Assembly: GCA_021202325.1 (NCBI GenBank)
Contig: JAJQDF010000277.1
Location: 1-5,893 of the forward strand
Reading direction: 5' to 3'
Length of the DNA stretch: 5,893 nucleotides
DNA from: Clostridiales bacterium
GTDB lineage: Bacteria > Bacillota > Clostridia > Lachnospirales > Anaerotignaceae
This document shows positions 1 through 5,845 of the stretch, piece after piece. Below the pieces are notes generated by a model. That model did not search any database, was not told the origin of the DNA, and saw only the letters and a list, made by a program, of their open reading frames with translations. Position 1 is the stretch's first letter. Every line of letters begins with the position of its first letter. The translations under genes were made by a program, and so were the position numbers.

Positions 1-23
1 CATATATAGATTTAAGTAATAAA

Positions 24-39
24 AGGGTGGTGCGAAGGA
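24..39 (+). promoter_or_regulatory. yerC ribosome binding region
   Basis: Two purine-rich stretches precede the yerC ATG at 43: AGGGTGG (24-30), 12 bases upstream, and GAAGGA (34-39), 3 bases upstream. Neither has the 6-9 base spacing seen at the other genes of this window, so which one is used is unclear. No promoter can be assigned because the window begins only 42 bases upstream. Confidence 0.5.
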
Positions 40-42
40 TAA

Positions 43-357
43 ATGAACAACAAGATTAAGAATGAGGCAACAGACAATCTTTTTAAATGCATTCTTACCA
101 TGAATACCGTTGAAGAATGTTATAAACTTTTTGAGGATCTATGCACAGTCCATGAGATACAGGCTATCGCACAGCGTATGCAGGTGGCGGAAATGCTGGA
201 CAGAAAGTGTACTTATATTGAAATAGCTGAGAAGACAGGAGCTTCTACAGCAACGATAAGCCGTGTGAACAGAGCGCTTACATATGGCTCGGACGGCTAT
301 AAGCTTGCCATTGACAGAGTGCGTGAGCAGAAGGAAGCGGAAGAAAAGAAAGAGTAA
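43..357 (+). CDS. yerC: YerC/YecD family TrpR-like DNA-binding protein
   Basis: A 104-residue cytoplasmic protein of the YerC/YecD family, which is related to the tryptophan repressor TrpR; the length is that usual for the family. The N-terminal half (about 11-55) is predicted helical and carries the family stretch TVHEIQAIAQRMQVAEML. A helix-turn-helix lies at about 57-79 (TYIEIAEKTGASTATISRVN), followed by the conserved YGSDGY at 81-86 and a charged Lys/Glu-rich tail. The ATG at 43 has GAAGGA (34-39) only 3 bases upstream, with a second purine-rich stretch AGGGTGG at 24-30, so initiation spacing is not ideal, but the protein starts where the family starts. In Bacillus subtilis yerC lies just upstream of pcrB-pcrA-ligA, and the same order here (with an SLH gene in place of pcrB) supports the call. 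The family is presumed to regulate transcription; ligand and targets cannot be read from this sequence, and tryptophan binding should not be assumed. Confidence 0.93.
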   Translation: MNNKIKNEATDNLFKCILTMNTVEECYKLFEDLCTVHEIQAIAQRMQVAEMLDRKCTYIEIAEKTGASTATISRVNRALTYGSDGYKLAIDRVREQKEAEEKKE

Positions 358-381
358 CTGTTTTTAATGACAGGTTATTAT

Positions 382-387
382 GGAGAG
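382..387 (+). promoter_or_regulatory. Ribosome binding site deciding the SLH gene start
   Basis: GGAGAG lies 6 bases upstream of the ATG at 394. This favours 394 over the in-frame ATG codons at 367 and 388: the one at 388 touches the site, and the one at 367 has no purine-rich sequence at a useful distance. Starting at 394 also places the MKKK signal peptide exactly at the N-terminus. Confidence 0.8.
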
Positions 388-393
388 ATGAAT

Positions 394-1389
394 ATGAAAA
401 AGAAAATTGCGGCATTTGTTATGGCTTTCAGTATGCTTTGCGGCTCAACAGCCTTTGCTGCGCCGGCATATTCCGAGTGGGCGGAAAGCTTTGCAGAGGA
501 GGCCGAAAGCCTTGGTATTATTCCGGACAGCATTTCGGACGGCGATATGACTGAGGCCATTACCAGAGAGCGGTTCTGTGAGCTGCTGTATAACACAATT
601 AGCTTAATATCGACGCAAAACTCAATTAAAATAACATATACAGTCAGGGAGTCATATTTTTATGACACAAACAACCAGGCCGTTACTGCCCTTAGACGTA
701 TGGGCATAGTTTCGGGCAGAACAAGCACAAAGTTTGATCCGGATGCTTCGCTCACAAGGGAGGAAGCCGCATCGATACTTTTGAGAGCGGTTAATTATCT
801 TGATTTGACAACATTTACAAGCAGCGAGACATTCTCGGATAGGAAGGATATATCCTCGTATGCCAAGGAAAGCGTTAATATCGTCTGCGGCATGAATATC
901 ATGAGCGGCATGGGCGACGGTACATTCAATCCGACGGGAACCTATACTAAGGAACAGGCCATATCCACAATGATTAGGCTTATGAATAATGTTCCGGACG
1001 ACAGCACCAAGGAAAAGATTGACAACAACAGATATTATATTTCCAACGCCTACTACAGATGGGTTGAGGATGAGAACGGAAATGTTGTATTCAAGGTTTC
1101 TGCCGAGAAATACAGCGGAATAAGCTTCTATTCCAACGGTGAAAAGCTGCTTGCATTTGCGGTAGCTGACGGCACAACGGATGTGTATGACATTGAAAGC
1201 GGAAAGAAGCTGTTTACCATAGACGGAACAGTGGCCGGAACAAATTCGGATAAATATATAATTGCCCAAAATACGGATGGAACGTTTTTCGGTGTTTATG
1301 ATTTTGAGGGAAATATGATATTGCCCATTGAGTCCAGCTGGGAAGAGCTGTATAATGGTAAATATGTAACAACACAAAGCAGAGTTTAA
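394..1389 (+). CDS. Exported SLH-domain protein with a short WG-like C-terminal part
   Basis: A 331-residue exported protein. Residues 1-22 are a classical signal peptide: MKKK, a hydrophobic core, and a signal peptidase I site after AFA (22/23). The Cys at 16 is preceded by SML, a poor lipobox, so I do not call a lipoprotein. Three S-layer homology repeats follow at about 26-67 (degenerate, ITRERFCELLYN), 88-135 (FDPDASLTREEAASILLRAV, the best match) and 147-197 (GDGTFNPTGTYTKEQAISTMI). SLH domains typically bind pyruvylated secondary cell wall polymer, so the protein is probably held on the cell surface. Residues 212-331 are beta-rich; 298-325 (FFGVYDFEGNMILPIESSWE) resembles one WG/KWG beta repeat. 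The protein ends just after that one unit, whereas WG proteins usually have several, so it may be a shortened version. It shares no obvious function with its neighbours; it is 36 bases after yerC and occupies the position of pcrB in Bacillus. The biological role is unknown. Confidence 0.85.
   Translation: MKKKIAAFVMAFSMLCGSTAFAAPAYSEWAESFAEEAESLGIIPDSISDGDMTEAITRERFCELLYNTISLISTQNSIKITYTVRESYFYDTNNQAVTALRRMGIVSGRTSTKFDPDASLTREEAASILLRAVNYLDLTTFTSSETFSDRKDISSYAKESVNIVCGMNIMSGMGDGTFNPTGTYTKEQAISTMIRLMNNVPDDSTKEKIDNNRYYISNAYYRWVEDENGNVVFKVSAEKYSGISFYSNGEKLLAFAVADGTTDVYDIESGKKLFTIDGTVAGTNSDKYIIAQNTDGTFFGVYDFEGNMILPIESSWEELYNGKYVTTQSRV
1328..1356 (+). promoter_or_regulatory. Candidate sigma-A promoter for pcrA-ligA inside the SLH gene
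   Basis: TTGAGT (1328-1333) and a perfect TATAAT (1351-1356) are separated by 17 bases, the optimal spacing for the vegetative sigma factor; the -35 matches 4 of 6 consensus bases. The start of transcription would fall near 1363, giving pcrA a leader of about 90 bases that includes the hairpin at 1397-1431. The site lies within SLH codons (the -10 encodes part of LYNG), so the match could be chance in AT-rich DNA. Its position just before a terminator and a new gene makes it plausible. Confidence 0.45.
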
Positions 1390-1396
1390 TATTTTT

Positions 1397-1431
1397 AAAA
1401 ACGGGATGTTAATTTTTAACTTCCCGTTTTT
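1397..1431 (+). terminator. Intrinsic terminator or attenuator between the SLH gene and pcrA
   Basis: A perfect 10-bp stem pairs AAAAACGGGA (1397-1406) with TCCCGTTTTT (1422-1431). It continues, after one T/T mismatch, as GTTAA (1408-1412) with TTAAC (1416-1420) around a 3-base loop. The T run after the GC core is the terminator signature, and the A run on the left makes it potentially bidirectional. It begins 7 bases after the SLH stop codon and ends 21 bases before the pcrA ATG. Because the T run is only five bases and is itself paired, termination may be partial. Confidence 0.75.
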
Positions 1432-1443
1432 GAGGTAACGGGA
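1422..1443 (+). promoter_or_regulatory. Alternative hairpin that would hide the pcrA ribosome binding site
   Basis: TCCCGTT (1422-1428), the right arm of the terminator, is also perfectly complementary to AACGGGA (1437-1443), which includes most of the pcrA Shine-Dalgarno; the loop would be 8 bases. This pairing excludes the terminator hairpin and is weaker (7 bp, plus one possible G-U pair, against 10+5 bp). It would form only if the left terminator arm were occupied. The complementarity is seen directly; the regulatory role is inferred. Confidence 0.4.
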
Positions 1444-1444
1444 G
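1440..1444 (+). promoter_or_regulatory. pcrA ribosome binding site
   Basis: GGGAG lies 8 bases upstream of the pcrA ATG at 1453. It is notable because it overlaps a repeat of the left terminator arm and can therefore be paired by the right arm. A second GAGG at 1432-1435 is 17 bases from the start, too far to serve. Confidence 0.75.
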
Positions 1445-1452
1445 ACATAAAT

Positions 1453-3672
1453 ATGATAGGTTATGAACAATTGAACCCAATGCAGCAGAAGGCTGTAAAA
1501 CAGAAGGACGGTGCTGTGCTTATTCTTGCCGGGGCAGGCTCGGGAAAGACCGGCGCCATTACGGTAAGGATAGCCGATATGCTGGAGATGGGTATACGAC
1601 CATACAATATACTTGCCATAACCTTTACAAATAAGGCCGCCAAGGAAATGAGAGAGAGAGTCGATCAGCTGGCAGGGGCGGCGGCTCAGGATGTTTGGAT
1701 AAGCACGTTTCATTCGACCTGTGTAAGAATATTGAGGCGGGATATAGATAAAATAGGATATTCAAGGGACTTTTCGATATACGATTCCGATGACCAGGAA
1801 AAGGTTATGAAGGAAGTTTTTAAGGAACTCAACATAAGCCTGACTGATAAGCTTTTCACCGTTAAGGGAGCCATAGGTCAGATAAGCCACCTGAAGGAAG
1901 AAATGATTTCCTGGGAGGATTTCCAAAAAGGCGTTGATAGTGCCGATTTGCGCACAAGGAAAATATCTAAGGTGTACGAGGCTTATCAAACCAGGCTTAT
2001 AAGGAATAATGCACTGGATTTTGATGATTTGATATATAAAACGGTATATCTTTTCAGGACAAGACCTGATGTGCTGAATGTATATCAGGAGCGTTTTAAG
2101 TACATAATGGTTGATGAGTACCAGGACACAAATACATCACAGTATGAGCTTGTAAAACTTCTTGCCAAAAAATACGGCAATCTTTGCGTTGTCGGCGACG
2201 ATGACCAGAGTATATACGGCTGGCGCGGAGCAAATATCAAGAATATTCTCGACTTTGAAAAGGACTTTCCCAATACTGTAGTCATAAAGCTGGAGCAGAA
2301 TTACCGCTCGAGCAAAAATATACTTTCGGCCGCTAACAGTGTTATTCATCATAATAAGGCAAGGAAAGACAAAACACTTTGGACTGAAAACAACGATGGC
2401 AGTGTTATCCATGTTTTCAGGGCTGAAAACGATATAGAAGAGGCTGTCTTTATATCCGAAACAATAAATCAGAATGCTCTTAAGGGGAAGGCTAAATACA
2501 GCGATTTTGCCGTACTCTACAGAACCAATGCCCAGTCGAGAGCAATAGAGGATAGATTTGTTAAAAAAGGCATACCCTATAAGCTTTTCGGCGGAGTGAG
2601 ATACTATGAAAGAAAGGAAATAAAGGATATTCTTGCTTATCTTAAGCTTATAGACAATCCGGCGGATACTGTCGCCATAAAGAGGATAATAAATGTCCCC
2701 AAGAGAGGAATAGGTGAAAAAAGCGTTGAAGCGGCGGAAAATATAGCCGCCGAAAAAGGAATTACGCTTTTCTCAGCGTTGGGACGTATGGGCGAATATG
2801 CCGAGCTCAAAACAAAGGCAAAGAAAATACTGCCTTTTTATGATTTCATATGCGGTTTGAAAAAAAGATCGGCGGAAATTCCTGTTCATGAGCTCATAGA
2901 GGCCGTTGCAAACGAAACGGGATATATAGCTGAGCTTGAGGCAGACGGCAGCGATGATGCTGTTATGCGAATTGAAAATATAGAAGAATTGGCGGCCAAG
3001 GCTGTTGAATATGAGAAATCAGTCGATGAACCGTCGCTTTCGGGATTTTTGGAGGAAGTTGCATTAGTGGCCGATATAGATTCCTACAATGAGGACGATG
3101 ATGCCGTTGTGCTGATGACTCTCCACAGTGCCAAGGGACTGGAATTTCCCTATGTATTTATGGCCGGTATGGAGGAGGGCCTTTTCCCCGGCTCAAGAGC
3201 GATTTCATCGCCCAATCCTAATGAGATTGAGGAGGAACGCTGTCTTTGCTATGTGGGAATAACAAGAGCAAAAAAGGAGCTTTTTATGACTTATGCTGTC
3301 CGCAGAATGCAGCACGGACAGTTCCAGTTCAATGCGCCGTCAAGATTTTTGGCGGAACTGCCGCCGGAGCTGTTGGATAACCGCTTTAAGCAGACAGAGC
3401 CTGTTCAGCAGAAACATTGGAGCTTTGAAAACGAGCCTGTTAAAAAGTCCACGGCTTTTAATACTTACAAGGCGGAAATGCCCAAGCCTAAGAACGTAAC
3501 CATAGATTTTGAGGTTGGCGACAAGGTCAGAGCGCCGAAGTACGGCATAGGCGAGGTAAAGGAAATAAAAAGTGCCGGAGCCGATTATGAGGTCAGTGTG
3601 GCATTCACAGGCAAAGGAATAAAGAAATTTATGGCAGGACTTTCAAAACTTAAAAAGGTTGAAATGGAGTAA
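1453..3672 (+). CDS. pcrA: ATP-dependent 3'-5' DNA helicase PcrA/UvrD (superfamily 1A)
   Basis: A 739-residue cytoplasmic helicase, the usual length of PcrA. It translocates 3'-5' on single-stranded DNA using ATP; in the family it serves nucleotide excision repair, removal of RecA, conflict resolution with transcription, and rolling-circle replication. All SF1A motifs are present in order: Q motif LNPMQQKAV (7-15), Walker A AGAGSGKT (26-33, Lys32), Ia ITFTNKAAKEM (56-66), Ib TFHS (85-88), II VDEYQDTN (220-227, Asp221-Glu222), III GDDDQSIYGWRGA (248-260), IV EQNYRSS (281-287, Arg285), V MTLHSAKGLEFPYVF (555-569) and VI YVGITRAKKEL (600-610, Arg605). Domain 2B is about 380-550. A variable linker (about 640-680) leads to a Tudor-like domain at 684-737 (VGDKVRAPKYGIGEV), which in PcrA binds RNA polymerase. 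The start at 1453 has a good ribosome binding site 8 bases upstream and the expected N-terminus. No key residue is missing. UvrD is the main alternative name; the yerC/ligA context favours pcrA. Confidence 0.98.
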   Translation: MIGYEQLNPMQQKAVKQKDGAVLILAGAGSGKTGAITVRIADMLEMGIRPYNILAITFTNKAAKEMRERVDQLAGAAAQDVWISTFHSTCVRILRRDIDKIGYSRDFSIYDSDDQEKVMKEVFKELNISLTDKLFTVKGAIGQISHLKEEMISWEDFQKGVDSADLRTRKISKVYEAYQTRLIRNNALDFDDLIYKTVYLFRTRPDVLNVYQERFKYIMVDEYQDTNTSQYELVKLLAKKYGNLCVVGDDDQSIYGWRGANIKNILDFEKDFPNTVVIKLEQNYRSSKNILSAANSVIHHNKARKDKTLWTENNDGSVIHVFRAENDIEEAVFISETINQNALKGKAKYSDFAVLYRTNAQSRAIEDRFVKKGIPYKLFGGVRYYERKEIKDILAYLKLIDNPADTVAIKRIINVPKRGIGEKSVEAAENIAAEKGITLFSALGRMGEYAELKTKAKKILPFYDFICGLKKRSAEIPVHELIEAVANETGYIAELEADGSDDAVMRIENIEELAAKAVEYEKSVDEPSLSGFLEEVALVADIDSYNEDDDAVVLMTLHSAKGLEFPYVFMAGMEEGLFPGSRAISSPNPNEIEEERCLCYVGITRAKKELFMTYAVRRMQHGQFQFNAPSRFLAELPPELLDNRFKQTEPVQQKHWSFENEPVKKSTAFNTYKAEMPKPKNVTIDFEVGDKVRAPKYGIGEVKEIKSAGADYEVSVAFTGKGIKKFMAGLSKLKKVEME
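3666..3669 (+). promoter_or_regulatory. ligA ribosome binding site within the end of pcrA
   Basis: GGAG lies in the last two codons of pcrA, 7 bases upstream of the ATG at 3677. It supports 3677 as the ligA start over the in-frame TTG at 3659, which lies before this site, and over the ATG at 3686. Ribosomes finishing pcrA stop at 3672, directly beside the new start, so translational coupling is likely. Confidence 0.75.
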
Positions 3673-3676
3673 AGCT

Positions 3677-5605
3677 ATGGAAAGAATGAAGGAACTTATA
3701 GATATATTGAATGAGGCGTCGAGAGCCTATTATCAGGAGGACCGTCAGATAATGACTGACCATGAATATGATAAGCTTTATGATGAGCTGTCTCAGCTTG
3801 AAAAAGAAAGCGGCATTGTCTATGGCGGAAGCCCAACTCAGAGGGTAGGCTACACCGTTCTCAGCTCCCTCCAAAAGGTGAGACACGAAAGCCCAATACT
3901 GTCGCTGGATAAAACAAAGGAGCCCGACAGGCTTGTAAGCTGGCTTGGCGGCAATGAGGCGATGCTCAGCTGGAAGCTGGACGGACTGACCATAGTGCTG
4001 ACATACAATCACGGTGTCCTTGAAAGAGCTGTTACAAGGGGAAACGGCGAGATTGGCGAGGACATAACCCATAATGCCAAGTATTTCAAAAATTTGCCGG
4101 GGAAAATTAATTTTGAGGGCGAGCTTAACCTGCGGGGCGAGGGCATAATTTCGTTTACCGAGTTTGAAAGAATTAATTCCGAGCTTGGGGATGACGAGGT
4201 ATATAAAAACCCTAGGAACCTTTGCAGTGGCACAGTTAGACAGCTGAACAGCAAGGTGGCATCGGACAGAAATGTAATGTTTTATGCTTTCACGCTTGTA
4301 AAGGCCGGAGGCGTGGAATTTGAGAAAAAAAGCGAGCAAATGGACTTTTTGGCCGGCCTTGGCTTTGATGTTGTGGAGCATTATATTGTAAATGCTGATA
4401 ACATAAAGGAATGGATAAAATTTTTTGCCGAAAAAATAGAAAGAAATGATTTTGCTTCGGACGGCCTTGTGCTTACGTTTGACAGCATTCCTTACAGCAG
4501 AACACTCGGCACAACGGCAAAGTTCCCCAAGGATTCTATTGCATTTAAATGGAGCGATGAGCAGGCAGAAACAACCCTGCTTGAGATAGAGTGGAACACA
4601 TCGAGGACAGGCAGAATAAATCCCGTTGCGGTTTTTGAGCCGGTTGACATTGAAGGCTCCACCGTAAACAGAGCCAGTGTTCACAATGTCAGCGTGCTGG
4701 AATCCCTTAAGCTGGGCGTGGGCGACAAAATAAAGGTTTATAAGGCAAATATGATTATTCCGCAGATAGCCGAAAACCTGACTTGCTCTGCAACCGCAGA
4801 AATTCCCAAGGTCTGTCCTGTTTGCGGCGGAGAAACGGAGATACGAATGCTCAAGGAGGGCAGGGAGCTTTACTGCACAAACCCCAACTGTTCGGCACAG
4901 AAAATAAAGGCACTTGTTCACTATGTTTCAAGGGATGCCATGAACATAGAGGGACTTTCGGAGGAAACGATAAAGAAGTTTGCGGAGATAGGAATACTTG
5001 AAAATTATATCGATATTTATTCCCTTAAGGAGCATACAGAAATAAAGGAAATGGAAGGCTTCGGGCAAAAGAGCTTCGATAACCTTGTTTCAGCCGTTGA
5101 AAAATCAAGGACTGTTCCCCTTGAAAATTTTATCAATGCTTTAGGCATAAATCAAGTTGGCCTGTCCAATGCAAAGCTTCTGTGCAAATACTACAATAAC
5201 GACATAGAAGCCATAATTAGTGCCGATCCCGAGGAGCTGAAAGAAATTGAAGGCTTTGGCGAGGTAATAGCCCACAGCATCCATGCGTATTTTGCCAATG
5301 AGAAAAATCTTGAATTGTTCCGCAAGGGCATAAGCCTGCTTAACTTCACAAAACCGGCGAAAACCGCAGATGGGCTTGCCGGGCTGACATTTGTAATAAC
5401 CGGCGATGTGGAGAAATTCAAAAACAGAAATGAGGTAAAGGCGCTGATTGAGTCGCTGGGCGGAAAGGTGACAGGCAGTGTCACTTCAAAGACGAATTAC
5501 CTTATTAATAACGACATAAATTCGACTTCTTCAAAGAATAAGAAAGCCAAGGAGCTGAATGTTCCGATAATAACGGAGGAGGAGTTTATAGAAATGTTAA
5601 GCTGA
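3677..5605 (+). CDS. ligA: NAD+-dependent DNA ligase LigA (divergent variant)
   Basis: A 642-residue ligase, somewhat shorter than the usual 665-675, that seals 3'-OH/5'-phosphate nicks using NAD+ in replication and repair. Domain Ia (1-60) carries the NMN-binding pattern with Tyr18, Asp28, Tyr31 and Asp32. The nucleotidyltransferase domain follows: the KLDG motif (100-103, Lys100 takes AMP), TRGNG (120-124), RGE (153-155), NPRN (179-182), VRQLN (187-191), DGLVLT (262-267) and FKW (290-292). The OB domain is about 304-368. The zinc finger has four Cys at 380, 383, 400 and 405. Helix-hairpin-helix units span about 418-540 (EGFG repeats), and a BRCT domain about 566-642 (FVITGDVEKF, GGKVTGSVTSKTNYLI). 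Oddities: Thr267 stands where motif IV normally has Lys (DGVVIK), Ser98 where Glu normally precedes the catalytic Lys by two residues, and LSLDK replaces LSLDN. All other parts are intact, so I regard it as a functional lineage-specific variant rather than a decayed gene. It starts 4 bases after pcrA, in one operon. Confidence 0.96.
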   Translation: MERMKELIDILNEASRAYYQEDRQIMTDHEYDKLYDELSQLEKESGIVYGGSPTQRVGYTVLSSLQKVRHESPILSLDKTKEPDRLVSWLGGNEAMLSWKLDGLTIVLTYNHGVLERAVTRGNGEIGEDITHNAKYFKNLPGKINFEGELNLRGEGIISFTEFERINSELGDDEVYKNPRNLCSGTVRQLNSKVASDRNVMFYAFTLVKAGGVEFEKKSEQMDFLAGLGFDVVEHYIVNADNIKEWIKFFAEKIERNDFASDGLVLTFDSIPYSRTLGTTAKFPKDSIAFKWSDEQAETTLLEIEWNTSRTGRINPVAVFEPVDIEGSTVNRASVHNVSVLESLKLGVGDKIKVYKANMIIPQIAENLTCSATAEIPKVCPVCGGETEIRMLKEGRELYCTNPNCSAQKIKALVHYVSRDAMNIEGLSEETIKKFAEIGILENYIDIYSLKEHTEIKEMEGFGQKSFDNLVSAVEKSRTVPLENFINALGINQVGLSNAKLLCKYYNNDIEAIISADPEELKEIEGFGEVIAHSIHAYFANEKNLELFRKGISLLNFTKPAKTADGLAGLTFVITGDVEKFKNRNEVKALIESLGGKVTGSVTSKTNYLINNDINSTSSKNKKAKELNVPIITEEEFIEMLS

Positions 5606-5627
5606 AATCTTTGGGAGATTTCAGCTT
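5599..5627 (+). repeat. Perfect 12-bp inverted repeat spanning the ligA stop codon
   Basis: AAGCTGAAATCT (5599-5610) pairs perfectly with AGATTTCAGCTT (5616-5627) around a 5-base loop. The ligA TGA (5603-5605) is inside the left arm. The sequence after it (GTTGGCGGCGG) has no T run, so it is not a standard intrinsic terminator. It could protect the 3' end of the message or be part of a repeat together with the hairpin that follows. Confidence 0.75.
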
Positions 5628-5637
5628 GTTGGCGGCG

Positions 5638-5682
5638 GTAAAATGAAATGTTCCGTAAAACCATCGAAACATTTCATTTTAC
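5638..5682. repeat. Perfect 15-bp inverted repeat, possibly a dispersed palindromic element
   Basis: GTAAAATGAAATGTT (5638-5652) and AACATTTCATTTTAC (5668-5682) are exact reverse complements separated by 15 bases (CCGTAAAACCATCGA). The arms are AT-rich with no adjacent T run, so this is not a typical terminator. Long perfect arms with a short variable loop after a gene are typical of REP-like or miniature element repeats. Whether it recurs elsewhere in the genome cannot be seen from one copy. Confidence 0.7.
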
Positions 5683-5797
5683 TTCGGCTATGTTCTATGA
5701 CTTGACACTTTCGGAAATAAATTCCTCAAGCGATGACTGTTAACTAAAAATGTTACCTTCTAGCGCTTAAATTTAAATTATTATAACAAAAAGCAAG

Positions 5798-5831
5798 GCA
5801 CTACTTGATGAATTTTCAAGCAGTGCTTTTT
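5798..5831 (+). terminator. Intrinsic terminator downstream of ligA
   Basis: GCACT (5798-5802) pairs with AGTGC (5822-5826) and, after one A/C mismatch, CTTGA (5804-5808) with TCAAG (5816-5820), around a 7-base loop. TTTTT follows immediately (5827-5831). It would end the pcrA-ligA transcript about 190 bases past the ligA stop. An A run at 5788-5792 would supply a T run on the - strand 5 bases after the stem, so it may also serve a convergent gene from the right. Confidence 0.8.
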
Positions 5832-5845
5832 ATAATTATGTAACC

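Noticed and set aside
355..377. Small hairpin between yerC and the SLH gene
   Set aside because: TAAC-TGT with ACA-G-GTTA gives only 7 bp with a bulge and no following T run; it is unlikely to terminate transcription.
367..393. Upstream ATG start at 367 for the SLH protein
   Set aside because: No ribosome binding site at a useful distance, and it would put nine extra residues before the MKKK signal peptide.
427..448. Lipoprotein signal at the SLH protein Cys16
   Set aside because: The residues before Cys are S-M-L; Leu at -1 does not fit a lipobox, while AFA|AP is a good signal peptidase I site.
805..833. TTGACA inside the SLH gene as a possible internal promoter
   Set aside because: No acceptable -10 at the right spacing, and it lies far from any gene start.
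652..1713. Long - strand open frame (353 codons) across the SLH gene and the start of pcrA
   Set aside because: It runs antisense to two well-supported genes and through the intergenic terminator. Its translation shows no domain I recognise and is rich in Cys, His and Tyr, as expected of a mirror frame.
3659..3676. Upstream TTG start for ligA at 3659, adding six residues and overlapping pcrA
   Set aside because: TTG is a weaker start, the GGAG at 3666-3669 lies after it, and that site is ideally spaced for the ATG at 3677.
3650..4921. Long - strand open frame (423 codons) opposite ligA
   Set aside because: It lies entirely antisense to conserved ligA motifs except for a few bases. The product has no recognisable family; openness is explained by ligA codons that rarely produce antisense stops.
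5702..5730. TTGACA resembling a -35 element
   Set aside because: There is no TATAAT-like sequence 16-18 bases downstream.
5648..5743. 31-codon + strand ORF downstream of ligA
   Set aside because: It begins inside the inverted repeat, lacks a clear ribosome binding site, and has no recognisable features. A repeat-derived chance frame is more likely.
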